Shown: positions 1 to 7,802 of the stretch, in pieces
Layout of the letters: each line of letters starts with the position of its first letter
Numbering within the stretch: the first letter of the stretch is position 1
Assembly (NCBI GenBank): GCA_036013505.1
Contig: CP107851.1
Coordinates: forward strand, 1,736,001-1,800,000
Reading direction: 5' to 3'
From: Streptomyces sp. NBC_00510
GTDB lineage: Bacteria; Actinomycetota; Actinomycetes; Streptomycetales; Streptomycetaceae
DNA: 64,000 bases
The notes under the pieces: model-generated
Databases searched by the model: none
What the model was told of the DNA's origin: nothing
Seen by the model: only the letters and a program-made list of their open reading frames with translations
Made by a program: the position numbers and the translations under genes

Positions 1-1
1 C

Positions 2-529
2 ACCGAACACGCCTCCCCCGAGGACCTCGCCGCGCTCCGCGCGGCCTTCGACGTCGACGACGGCGGTGCGTCGGCGCTCGGCTGGGAGGCCGTCCACGCC
101 TTCGAGGCGCGGCACGGGGTGGTACTGCCCGAGCCCTACCGGACGTTCGTCGCCGAGATCACCGACGGCTCCTTCCAGGGGCCTCCCGACTTCGGGCTCG
201 TCGGCCTGGAGGAGTTGCCGGACGACTGGGGCGACGACCCGGCCGGACGCGACCTCGGCCGCCCCTTCCCCCTGACGTCGGCGTGGATCTGGGAGGACGA
301 CGACCGCCCCGAGGAGGAACTCGCGCCGCTGCGCGCCCAGGTGTTCGACCACGGCTCGATCGTGCTCGGCACGGACGGCTGCGGCATGTACTGGCACCTC
401 GTCGTCACCGGTCCGCAGCGCGGCCGGGTGTGGAACATCACCGGCGAGGGCGCCTGCCCGTTCGACGCGGGGTTCGCCGGCTGGGTCGGGCACTGGGCGG
501 CCGGGAAGCCCTGGTTCGACGCCTCCTGA
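2..529 (+). CDS. SMI1/KNR4-like protein, 5' end outside window
   Basis: The reading frame is open from the first bases of the window to the stop at 527-529, so the gene begins upstream. An internal GTG at 119 falls inside a conserved-looking stretch (GVVLPEPYR) and is not the start. The 'LPEPYRTFV.EITDG' block, the acidic/aromatic middle and the late 'GRVWNITGEG' strand resemble SMI1/KNR4 (SUKH-type) domains, which in bacteria are often immunity proteins against secreted toxins but also occur as orphan housekeeping proteins. No toxin gene is visible here; the neighbour that would decide this lies outside the window. The family call is by pattern and the role is unknown. Confidence 0.6.
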   Translation, partial: TEHASPEDLAALRAAFDVDDGGASALGWEAVHAFEARHGVVLPEPYRTFVAEITDGSFQGPPDFGLVGLEELPDDWGDDPAGRDLGRPFPLTSAWIWEDDDRPEEELAPLRAQVFDHGSIVLGTDGCGMYWHLVVTGPQRGRVWNITGEGACPFDAGFAGWVGHWAAGKPWFDAS

Positions 530-594
530 CCAGGGCCCGGCCGACACCGGGTTCCGGTGTTGACCGGGAAGCCGGGGCGGGGAGGATGGCGGAC

Positions 595-1290
595 ATGACC
601 ATCAAGGGATACATGTTCGACTTCTCCGGGACCCTGCTGCGGGCCGAGCCCGCCCGGCGCTGGCTGGGCACGGTGCTGGAGCGGCTGGGGATCACCCTCG
701 GCAAGGCGGAGCTGGCGGCGTACGCGGAGCGCCTGGAGCGGGCCGGCGGGCTTCCGGGCGGCGCGCCGCCGGAGCGGGTGCCGGCGCGGCTGGAGCGGCT
801 GTGGCAGGAGCGGGACCTGTCGGCGGAGCACCACCGCGCGGCGTTCACCGCGCTGGCGCGGGAGGTCGAGCTGCCGTGGGAGGAGGCCTACGGAGCCCTG
901 TACGACCGGCACATGGAGCCTGACGCCTGGTCACCGTACCCGGACGCGATGGGGGTGCTCGGGGAGTTGCGGCGCCGGGGCGTGCCGGTGGCGGTGGTGA
1001 GCAACATCGGGTGGGACCTGCGGCCGGTGTTCCGCGCGCACGGTCTGGAAGGGCTGGTGGACGTCTTCGTCCTGAGCTTCGAGCACGGCGTCCAGAAGCC
1101 GGACCCACGGCTGTTCCGCATCGCGTGCGAGGGGCTGGGGCTGCCGCCGGAGCGCGTCGCGATGGTCGGGGACGACCGGCGTGCGGACGGCGGGGCGGCG
1201 GCGCTGGGCTGCGCGGTGCACCTGGTGGACCCCCTGCCGGTGGAGCAGCGGCCGTCGGGGTTGCTGCCCGTGCTGGACCTGACCGCGTGA
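595..1290 (+). CDS. HAD-superfamily hydrolase with variant motif I
   Basis: A 231-residue haloacid-dehalogenase-fold protein, probably a cytoplasmic hydrolase. Motif I is F-D-F-S-G-T (nucleophile Asp9, but Ser11 where phosphatases have the general acid/base Asp). Motif II is VVSN, motif III the Lys of VQKPD, and motif IV GDDRRAD. A helical cap lies between motifs I and II (about residues 15-110). Start: ATG 595 sits 9 nt after GGGGAGG (579-585); ATG 586 is in frame but too close to that site. Loss of the second motif I Asp is known in HAD branches that are not simple phosphatases (dehalogenases, phosphonatases), so substrate class is uncertain. A hairpin at 1332-1362 follows. Confidence 0.8.
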   Translation: MTIKGYMFDFSGTLLRAEPARRWLGTVLERLGITLGKAELAAYAERLERAGGLPGGAPPERVPARLERLWQERDLSAEHHRAAFTALAREVELPWEEAYGALYDRHMEPDAWSPYPDAMGVLGELRRRGVPVAVVSNIGWDLRPVFRAHGLEGLVDVFVLSFEHGVQKPDPRLFRIACEGLGLPPERVAMVGDDRRADGGAAALGCAVHLVDPLPVEQRPSGLLPVLDLTA

Positions 1291-1331
1291 CGGTGGTGTG
1301 AGGGCGCCGGGCCGGGCGGTGCGGAAGTGCG

Positions 1332-1362
1332 GTACCCGGCGGTCCCCCGCGCCGCCGGGTAC
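1332..1362 (+). terminator. Hairpin terminator after HAD gene
   Basis: Perfect 11-bp inverted repeat (GTACCCGGCGG and CCGCCGGGTAC) around a 9-nt loop, 42 nt after the HAD stop and upstream of the TetR promoter. It has no T tract, as is usual for streptomycete terminators. Confidence 0.6.
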
Positions 1363-1425
1363 GTGCACCTCACCCCCGTGACCCGCATGAGCATGCCACT
1401 CACGCACGGTCAGCCCTGAGTATAT

Positions 1426-1438
1426 TGGCTCCGAGCCA
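1426..1438. promoter_or_regulatory. Candidate TetR operator
   Basis: TGGCTC-C-GAGCCA is a perfect 6+1+6 inverted repeat directly after a TATATT hexamer (1421-1426) that could be the -10 box, and 8 nt before the AGGAG ribosome binding site of the TetR gene. The position suits autorepression. Assignment is by position and symmetry only. Confidence 0.4.
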
Positions 1439-1457
1439 GTCAACGCAGGAGTAAAGC

Positions 1458-2096
1458 ATGTCCCCTCGGCGACCGTCGGTCAATGAAGCGATGCGCCGGC
1501 GTTCACGGGAACGTCTGCTGCAGGCGACGGTCGAACTGGTGGAGGAACGCGGGTTCGAGGCCACGACGCTCGGGGACATCGCCGACCGCGCGGGTTCGGC
1601 GCGCGGTCTGGTGTCGTACTACTTCCCCGGCAAGCGGCTGCTGCTGCAGGCGGCGGCCCACCGGCTGATGCACACCGAGCTGGCCGCGGCGCTGGAGCGG
1701 GAACCCGGGCCCGCCGACGGCCGCGAGGTGCTGGCCCGGGCGATCGACGCCGTCCTGGCGCTGCCCGTGCACCATCCCGTCGTCATGCGCGCGCACATGG
1801 CCGGCATCCTCCAGGCGTCCGGGTTCAGCGAGTGCGAGGAGCGGCAGCGCCTGGCCGAGTTGCTCCTGGGCGCCGTCCGGGCGTGGGGCTCGGCGGACCC
1901 CGAGCAGGACTACCGGATGCTGCGGGCCCTGCTCATGGGCGGGGTGTTCGCGCAGTTGATCCCGGGCGCGGCGATGCCGCTGCCGCGGCTGCGGGCCGAC
2001 ATGTTCCAGCGCTACGGCCTGCCCTGGGAACTCGGCGTTCCGCCGGGCGACCTGCCGCCCGGCGGAACGCCGTTGCCCGGGACCGCTCAGCGGTAG
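1458..2096 (+). CDS. TetR-family transcriptional regulator
   Basis: A 212-residue repressor. The N-terminal DNA-binding domain (about residues 15-60) has the family pattern: 'LLQATVELVEERGFEATTL', then 'IADRAGSARGLVSYYF' containing the recognition helix and the Y-Y-F-x-x-K signature. The C-terminal helices would form the ligand and dimerisation domain and give no clue to ligand. AGGAG (1447-1451) lies 6 nt before ATG 1458. A 13-bp inverted repeat at 1426-1438 is a candidate self-operator. The 3' end overlaps the convergent LVIVD gene by 10 nt. No divergent target gene exists, so the target is unknown. Confidence 0.9.
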   Translation: MSPRRPSVNEAMRRRSRERLLQATVELVEERGFEATTLGDIADRAGSARGLVSYYFPGKRLLLQAAAHRLMHTELAAALEREPGPADGREVLARAIDAVLALPVHHPVVMRAHMAGILQASGFSECEERQRLAELLLGAVRAWGSADPEQDYRMLRALLMGGVFAQLIPGAAMPLPRLRADMFQRYGLPWELGVPPGDLPPGGTPLPGTAQR

Positions 2097-3499
2097 TCGG
2101 GCTGGGTCTGGACGTTGAGCTCGGCGAGCCGGATGCCCCGGGCGCTGTCGGTGCGCTTGTCGGAGATCTTGAGCACGTCGAAGCCCTTGGCGATGTCGTT
2201 CGAGTAGATGTAGCCGTTGTAGTAGTAGGCGCTCCAGGAGCCGCCGAGGGTCAGGGTGTCGGTCGAGATGGGCCCGCGCTCGAAGTAGCCGATCTCCTTG
2301 GGGCGCGCGGAGTCGGTGAAGTCCCACACGGAGACGCCGCCCTGGTACCAGGCCTGGACCATGATGTCGCGGCCCTTGGCGGGGATGAGCGAGCCGTTGT
2401 GGGCGACGCAGTTCTCGGTGTCGGCCTGGTGACGCGGGATCTTGTAGTAGTTCCGGAAGACCAGCTTGGGCTTGCCGTGCTTGCGGACGATGTCGTAGAT
2501 GCCGTCGGCACCGCGCTGCGGACCGATCGCGGTGTTGCACTCGGCGCCGCCGCCACCGCCCAGCTCGTCGGTGAAGACGACCTTGGTGCCGCGCTCGTTG
2601 AAGGTAGCCGAGTGCCAGAACGAGAAGTTGACGTTGTCCTGGACGCGGTCGAGGACCTTCGGGCGCTCGGGGTCGGAGATGTCCATCAGGATGCCGTCGC
2701 CCATGCAGGCACCGGCCGCGAGCCCCAGCTTCGGGAACGCGGTGATGTCGTGGCAGCCGGTGGTCTCACTGACCCGGGCCTGGGTGTCGGTGGGCGGGAC
2801 GCCCGGGTTGCCGCCGTCCGGGAAGAGGACCGGGAAGGCCGTCACGGCCGATTTCTCCGGGTGGCTGCGCGGGATCTTCACCACGGAGATGCCGTCGTGC
2901 GGCGGCTGGCAGTCCGGGAAGGTGGCGCTGGGCGAGTAGGAGGACACGTAGACGAACAGGTCGCGCTTGCCCGGTACGAGGGTGTGGGTGTGGGAACCGC
3001 AGGCGGTCTCCACGGCCGCGACGTAGCGCGGGTTGGCCTTGTCGCTGATGTCGAAGACCTTGACGCCCTCCCACGAGGACTTCTCGGCCGCGGACTGGCT
3101 CGTGCTCGCGCAGGAGCTGTCCGAGCGCGAGGAGTCGGTGGACAGGACCAGCAGGTTCCCGGAGACCGAGATGTCGTTCTGGGATCCGGGGCACAGGACC
3201 TGGCTGACCATCTTGGGGCTGGTGGGACGGCTGATGTCCCAGATGACGAAGCCGTCGTAGTTGCCCGCGAAGGCGTATCTGCCCTGGAACGCCAGGTCGG
3301 TGTTGAACCCCCCGAGGGATTGCTTGGGTATGTTGACCAGGTGCTCGACGTTGGCGCTCGTCACGACCTCGTCGACACCCGGGATGCTCCCGTCGGCCGT
3401 GGCGGGGGCCGGAACCGCCAGTCCGAGCAGCGTGACGGCCGCGGCCGCCAGGGCCGCCAGTCGTCCGGGGCGAGCGAGGGCTGTACGTAAGCGCTTCAC
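2087..3499 (-). CDS. Secreted LVIVD-repeat beta-propeller protein
   Basis: A 470-residue exported protein. It has a Sec signal peptide with Arg/Lys n-region, a long Ala/Leu core and a likely cleavage near APATA-DG (about residue 35). The mature part holds repeated 'VFDISD', 'IWDISRP', 'VWDFTDSARPKEIGYF' blades typical of LVIVD propellers, several cysteines (possible disulphides) and a GGGGG turn. The start is GTG at 3499 with AGGAGG just upstream on the minus strand. Codon 4 is TTA (positions 3488-3490 on the plus strand), so full translation should need the bldA tRNA. The divergent DUF305 gene also has a TTA codon, suggesting a developmentally co-regulated extracytoplasmic pair. Molecular function unknown. 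Confidence 0.85.
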   Translation of the reverse strand: MKRLRTALARPGRLAALAAAAVTLLGLAVPAPATADGSIPGVDEVVTSANVEHLVNIPKQSLGGFNTDLAFQGRYAFAGNYDGFVIWDISRPTSPKMVSQVLCPGSQNDISVSGNLLVLSTDSSRSDSSCASTSQSAAEKSSWEGVKVFDISDKANPRYVAAVETACGSHTHTLVPGKRDLFVYVSSYSPSATFPDCQPPHDGISVVKIPRSHPEKSAVTAFPVLFPDGGNPGVPPTDTQARVSETTGCHDITAFPKLGLAAGACMGDGILMDISDPERPKVLDRVQDNVNFSFWHSATFNERGTKVVFTDELGGGGGAECNTAIGPQRGADGIYDIVRKHGKPKLVFRNYYKIPRHQADTENCVAHNGSLIPAKGRDIMVQAWYQGGVSVWDFTDSARPKEIGYFERGPISTDTLTLGGSWSAYYYNGYIYSNDIAKGFDVLKISDKRTDSARGIRLAELNVQTQPDYR

Positions 3500-3593
3500 C
3501 GCGTCCTCCTTGTATCCGTTCGCGGTTGAACTTCATGCGGACCCCGGCAGTATGGCCCTTCTCATGTGCGCGTCAAAAGATGACAATGCACTG

Positions 3594-4241
3594 GTGTTTT
3601 CTTCGTATCGTGTTGCGACGCTGTCCGCGCTGGCCCTCACCGCCTCGTTAATACTTGCCCTGACCAGCTGCGACGGGGGTTCCGGAAGCGATTCCGCGTC
3701 CGCCGCGCCCTCGGTCATCGCGCCGGGAGCGCCGGGCGAGAAGGCCGCCACCCTCTCCCCGGAGGAGGCGGCGAAGGCCCTGCCCGACGACTCCCCGAAC
3801 CCGGCGGACCTCACCTATGTGACGAACATGATCGCCCACCACCAGCAGGCGCTTGTCATGACCGCCCTCGCGGGCACCCGCGCCTCGGACGAGAAGGTCC
3901 GCGGACTCGCCGCGCGCATCGACGCCGCGCAGGGCCCGGAGATCGACACCATGGAGGCCTGGCTCAAGACCAACGGCGGCTCCCACGCCACCGCTCACGA
4001 CCATGACCACGCCGCGATGCCCGGGATGGCCACCGCGGCGCAGCTGGCGGCGCTGCGCGCGGCGCGCGGCGCGGAGTTCGACCGGCAGTTCCTTCGCCTG
4101 ATGACCGCCCACCACCGCGGCGCGGTGACGATGGCCACCGACGTGCTCACGCACGGCCGCAACGTCCTGGTCGCCGAGTGGGCGAACGAGGTGATCGCCC
4201 AGCAGAGCGCCGAGATCGCCCGGATGCGCGCCATGGGCTGA
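3594..4241 (+). CDS. DUF305 lipoprotein
   Basis: A 215-residue lipoprotein: hydrophobic signal, lipobox L-T-S-C near residue 26, an acidic/Pro-rich linker, then a DUF305 four-helix (ferritin-like) domain with two related His motifs, MIAHHQQALVM and MTAHHRGAVTM, plus a H-D-H-D-H stretch between them. The His pairs suggest metal binding; in some actinobacteria such proteins sit beside copper genes, but none is present here. GTG 3594 is preferred because GACAAT (3582-3587) ends 6 nt before it, fitting a leaderless transcript; in-frame ATGs at 3552 and 3564 would put a charged stretch before the signal. The signal peptide contains a TTA codon (3648-3650) followed by rare ATA and CTT, pointing to bldA control shared with the divergent LVIVD gene. 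Confidence 0.85.
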   Translation: MFSSYRVATLSALALTASLILALTSCDGGSGSDSASAAPSVIAPGAPGEKAATLSPEEAAKALPDDSPNPADLTYVTNMIAHHQQALVMTALAGTRASDEKVRGLAARIDAAQGPEIDTMEAWLKTNGGSHATAHDHDHAAMPGMATAAQLAALRAARGAEFDRQFLRLMTAHHRGAVTMATDVLTHGRNVLVAEWANEVIAQQSAEIARMRAMG

Positions 4242-4383
4242 CATCCCGGACCGCGACACGCTCCGGCGCCCTCCCCCCGGTGGTCACTCGGTGCGATGCT
4301 GGACGTGGCCGCCCGTCCCGCCCGTTCCGGGCGGCACACGGGCCGCCGAGGTGAACCCAACCCTCGCCGAAGGGGAGGCGCCC

Positions 4384-5730
4384 GTGCTGCGTGTGGCAGT
4401 CGTCGGATCAGGTCCCAGCGGGGTGTACACGGCCGAGGTGCTGACCCGCCAGGAGTCGGTGCCGGACGTCGCCGTCGACGTGCTCGACCGGCTTCCCTGC
4501 CCGTACGGCCTGGTCCGGTACGGGGTGGCCCCCGACCACGAGAAGATCAAGTCCCTGCAGGGCACGCTGCGGCGCGTCCTGGAGGACCCCCGGATCCGCT
4601 TCCTGGGCAATGTGGCCGTCGGCGGTCCGGGGCTCTCCCCGCAAGCGCTGCTGGAGCTGTACCACGCGGTGGTGTACTGCGTCGGCGCCGCGACCGACCG
4701 CCGCCTCGGGGTGCCCGGGGAGGACCTGCCGGGCAGTTGCGCGGCCACCCACTTCGTCTCCTGGTACAGCGCCCATCCCGACGAGGCTCCCGACGGCTTC
4801 CCGCTGCACGCCCGCTCCGCGGTCGTCATCGGGGTCGGCAACGTGGCCGTCGATGTCGCCCGCATCCTGGCCCGCGGCGCCGGGGAGCTGCGGCACACCG
4901 ATGTGCCCGAGGGGGTGCTGCGGGCCCTGGCGGACAGCCACGTCACAGACGTGCACATGGTGGGGCGGCGCGGGCCCTCGCAGGCGAAATTCACCACCAA
5001 GGAGCTGCGCGAGCTCGGCGACCTGCCCGACGCGGACGTGCTCGTCCGTCCCGAGGAGCTGGCGCTCGACCCCGCCTATGCCGATCCGCAGGGGCTCGTG
5101 CCGGTCGCCCGGCGCAATGTGGAGGTGCTGCGCGGCTGGGCCTCCCGGCCCGCGGCGGGCCGGCGCCGCCGCATCCACCTGCGGTTCTTCCTGCGGCCGG
5201 TGGCGGTGCTCGGCGAGGACGGGGTGACCGGGGTGCGGTTCGAGCGGACCGTGCCGGACGGGCAGGGCGGGGTGCGCGGCACGGGCGTCCTCGAGGACAT
5301 CGCCGCCGGACTGGTGCTGCGGTCGGTCGGTTACCGCGGGGTGCCCCTGGACGGGCTGCCGTTCGACGACCGGCTCGGCATCGTGCCCAACGCGGAGGGC
5401 CGGGTGCTGCGCGGCGGCGCCCCCTCCCCCGGCGAGTACGTCGCCGGCTGGATCAAGCGCGGGCCGACCGGCGTGATCGGCACCAACCGGCCCTGCGCCA
5501 AGCAGACGGCGGCGGCCCTGGTCACCGACGCACGGGAGCTGCTGGCCCGGCGCATCGCCGACGCCGATCCGCTCGATGGCCTGCGGGCACTGGGGCAGGA
5601 CCCCGTGGAGTGGACCGGGTGGGAGGCCATCGAGGCCGCCGAGGCGGCGCTGGGGCGGTCACTGGACCGCGCGACCGTGAAGATCCCCGACTGGGAAGGG
5701 CTGTTGGCGGCCGCGCGCCCCACGGGGTGA
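4384..5730 (+). CDS. NADPH-ferredoxin reductase (FprA-like)
   Basis: A 448-residue FAD/NAD(P)-binding oxidoreductase of the adrenodoxin-reductase type, which passes electrons from NADPH to ferredoxin for P450s and other ferredoxin-dependent enzymes. FAD motif VVGSGPSGVYTAEVL is at residues 4-18, followed by the family block 'CPYGLVRYGVAPDHEKIK' (about 37-54), NADP motif VIGVGNVAVDVARIL (about 145) and 'VGRRGPSQAKFT'. The C-terminal 'GWIKRGPTGVIGTNRPCA' is characteristic. Length matches mycobacterial FprA. GTG 4384 follows GGGGAGG by 5 nt; GTG 4351 is an alternative. No ferredoxin or P450 gene adjoins it; only a ferredoxin stub occurs at 21.2 kb. Confidence 0.9.
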   Translation: MLRVAVVGSGPSGVYTAEVLTRQESVPDVAVDVLDRLPCPYGLVRYGVAPDHEKIKSLQGTLRRVLEDPRIRFLGNVAVGGPGLSPQALLELYHAVVYCVGAATDRRLGVPGEDLPGSCAATHFVSWYSAHPDEAPDGFPLHARSAVVIGVGNVAVDVARILARGAGELRHTDVPEGVLRALADSHVTDVHMVGRRGPSQAKFTTKELRELGDLPDADVLVRPEELALDPAYADPQGLVPVARRNVEVLRGWASRPAAGRRRRIHLRFFLRPVAVLGEDGVTGVRFERTVPDGQGGVRGTGVLEDIAAGLVLRSVGYRGVPLDGLPFDDRLGIVPNAEGRVLRGGAPSPGEYVAGWIKRGPTGVIGTNRPCAKQTAAALVTDARELLARRIADADPLDGLRALGQDPVEWTGWEAIEAAEAALGRSLDRATVKIPDWEGLLAAARPTG

Positions 5731-5852
5731 GATCCGAGGGTGAGATCCGGGGGAAACACCTCCGAAATCAACAAACTGTTTACGCTCACCAGGGTCCCGG
5801 GCACCACTTCGTCGTTCCACCGCTCACCCGCGCCGCGTTCGAGGAGCTGCCC

Positions 5853-7265
5853 ATGGCGACGCCGCCGCACCGTCCCGCCGTCCATCCCGTCGACGAGGTC
5901 CTGCCCGCCGTCCAGCTCGGGGCGTTCGGGCTCCAGCACGTGCTGGCGATGTACGCGGGCGCGGTCGCCGTGCCGCTCATCGTCGGCGGCGCGCTGAAGC
6001 TGCCGCCCGCCGACCTCGCCTACCTGATCACGGCGGACCTGCTGGTGTGCGGCATCGCCACGCTGCTGCAGTGCGTGGGCTGGTGGCGGTTCGGCGTCCG
6101 GCTGCCCATCATGCAGGGCTGCACCTTCGCGGCGGTGTCACCCATGGTGCTGATCGGCCAGGACGGCGGACTGCCCGCGATCTACGGCGCCGTCATCGCC
6201 TCGGGAGTGGCGATGGTCCTGCTGGCGCCGGTCTTCGGGCGGCTGCTGCGGTTCTTCCCGCCGCTGGTCACCGGCACCGTGATCCTGGTCATCGGGCTCA
6301 GCCTGCTGCCGGTGGCCGGCAACTGGGCGGCAGGCGGGGTGGGTTCGGCCGACTTCGGGGCGCCGCGGAACCTCGCCCTGGCGGCCGCGGTGCTCATGGC
6401 CGTCCTGCTGGTCCAGCGCTTCGCGCCCCCTGCCCTCGCGCGCGTCGCGGTCCTGGCGGGCATCGTGCTGGGCACCCTGGCGTCCGTTCCGCTGGGCTTC
6501 ACCGACTTCGGCGCGGTCGGCGGCGCCGACTGGGTGGGGATCAGCACGCCGTTCCACTTCGGCACGCCCGACTTCCAGGGCGCCGCGATCGCCTCCATGC
6601 TCGTCGTGGCCCTCGTGACGATGACCGAGACGACCGGCGACATCATCGCCGTGGGCGAGCTGACCGGCCGCCACGTGGAACCACGGCGGCTCGCGGACGG
6701 GCTGCGCGCCGACGGCGTGTCGACCGTGCTCGGCGGGGTCTTCAACACCTTCCCGTACACCGCCTACGCGCAGAACGTCGGCCTCGTGGGGATGACCCGG
6801 GTGCGCAGCCGCTGGGTGGTGGCGACCGCGGGCGGCATCCTCGTGCTGCTGGGGCTGCTGCCCAAGCTGGGGGCGGTGGTCGCGGCGATCCCGGCACCCG
6901 TGCTGGGCGGCGCGGGCCTGGTGATGTTCGGGACGGTGGCGGCGAGCGGGGTGCGGACCCTGTCCACCGTCGACTTCCACGGCAACGGCAATCTGACCGT
7001 GGTGGCGGTGTCGGTCGCGGTCGGACTGCTGCCGGTCGGCGTCCCGACGGTCTACGACGCCTTCCCCGACTGGTTCCAGACGGTGATGGACAGCGGGATC
7101 AGCGCGGGGTGCATCACCGCGATCGCGCTGAACCTGCTCTTCAACCACCTGCCCGGCGGCTCCGGTTCAGGCGCGGACGACGCCGGCGGTCCCGCCGAGC
7201 CGCCCTCCCTGCCGGTCGGCGGCGGCGAGGACGGTGTCCAGAAGCCCGGGGAAGAGCGCCTCTAG
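5853..7265 (+). CDS. NCS2-family purine/pyrimidine permease
   Basis: A 470-residue inner-membrane symporter with about 12-14 hydrophobic segments. Family landmarks: 'QLGAFGLQHVLAMYAGAVAVP' near the N-terminus, 'IMQGCTFAAVSPM' (TM3), 'VTMTETTGDIIAVGEL' (TM8) and the NCS2 signature Q-N-V-G-L-V-G-M-T-R (about residue 308). Xanthine or uric acid is the most likely substrate class. ATG 5853 is 6 nt after GAGGAG; the in-frame open stretch upstream is antisense-like sequence over the reductase gene. The last 99 nt overlap the convergent ArsR gene; these encode a Gly/Pro-rich tail after the final TM, so the overlap costs little in either frame. Confidence 0.9.
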   Translation: MATPPHRPAVHPVDEVLPAVQLGAFGLQHVLAMYAGAVAVPLIVGGALKLPPADLAYLITADLLVCGIATLLQCVGWWRFGVRLPIMQGCTFAAVSPMVLIGQDGGLPAIYGAVIASGVAMVLLAPVFGRLLRFFPPLVTGTVILVIGLSLLPVAGNWAAGGVGSADFGAPRNLALAAAVLMAVLLVQRFAPPALARVAVLAGIVLGTLASVPLGFTDFGAVGGADWVGISTPFHFGTPDFQGAAIASMLVVALVTMTETTGDIIAVGELTGRHVEPRRLADGLRADGVSTVLGGVFNTFPYTAYAQNVGLVGMTRVRSRWVVATAGGILVLLGLLPKLGAVVAAIPAPVLGGAGLVMFGTVAASGVRTLSTVDFHGNGNLTVVAVSVAVGLLPVGVPTVYDAFPDWFQTVMDSGISAGCITAIALNLLFNHLPGGSGSGADDAGGPAEPPSLPVGGGEDGVQKPGEERL

Positions 7266-7562
7266 GTCCGCGCGGCGCAGCGCGTTCATCTTGGAGGTGC
7301 CCCGGTAGGTCTGGCTGATCACCCCGGCCTCGCGGAGCACCCGGAAGTGGTGGGTGCAGGTGGACTTGCTGACGGGCAACTCGACCTCGGAGCACGCCGC
7401 CTCCGTTCCCCGCGCCGCCAGCGTCCGCACCACGCGCAGGCGCATGGGGTCGGCCAACGCGTGCAGGACGGCCTCCAGGCGGATGTCCGCACGGTCCGGG
7501 TGCTCGCACACCCTCCCGCCGGGGACGAGGGCGGCCGTGGTGAGGGGCTGCTGCGCGGTCAT
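7167..7562 (-). CDS. ArsR-family transcriptional regulator
   Basis: A 131-residue winged-helix repressor: 'VLHALADPMRLRVVRTLA' (about residues 33-50), then the recognition region 'SKSTCTHHFRVLREAGVI' (about 65-82) and a short wing 'YRGTSKMNALR'. The metal-type CxC motif of ArsR/SmtB is absent, so the signal may be non-metal. On the minus strand TAATAT (plus 7569-7574) ends 6 nt before the ATG, so the mRNA is probably leaderless, and a perfect palindrome TACGAGAATTCTCGTA (7573-7588) overlaps the promoter. Autorepression is very likely. Overlaps the NCS2 gene tail to tail. Confidence 0.9.
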   Translation of the reverse strand: MTAQQPLTTAALVPGGRVCEHPDRADIRLEAVLHALADPMRLRVVRTLAARGTEAACSEVELPVSKSTCTHHFRVLREAGVISQTYRGTSKMNALRRADLEALFPGLLDTVLAAADRQGGRLGGTAGVVRA

Positions 7563-7572
7563 GCACCCATAT

Positions 7573-7588
7573 TACGAGAATTCTCGTA
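7573..7588. promoter_or_regulatory. Perfect 16-bp palindrome, likely ArsR operator
   Basis: TACGAGAATTCTCGTA equals its own reverse complement. It touches the likely -10 (TAATAT, minus strand) and fills the -10/-35 spacer of the ArsR gene, with its near edge 11 nt from the start codon. Bound repressor would block the polymerase. The DNA on the other side (7589-7802) leads to the propeller gene, which could be a second target. Confidence 0.7.
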
Positions 7589-7802
7589 GTTCGACCGCTG
7601 TCGTACCAGCTCTCCACGGCGGGCCGGCGATGGGGCAAATCCCCTTCGCCGCCCGGCCGTTCGCCGACGAGGGCCACCGCGCGCCGGGGCCGGCGCGGCA
7701 CGCTTCGGCGGGGAGGAGGCGCGCCGCGGCCCCCGTTGTCGGTGGGGCGGTGCAGAATCTGTGATGCAGAACACATTCCCCGTAGCTCGGAGATGGTGCG
7801 TC

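Noticed and set aside
1832..3490. Plus-strand 552-codon frame over the TetR end and the LVIVD gene
   Set aside because: Val/Gly/Asp-rich shadow of the LVIVD gene on the opposite strand, no recognisable domain.
4296..5852. Open frame in front of the NCS2 permease overlapping the ferredoxin reductase
   Set aside because: Arg/Pro-rich shadow of the reductase gene; ATG 5853 has a good ribosome site and starts the normal family N-terminus.
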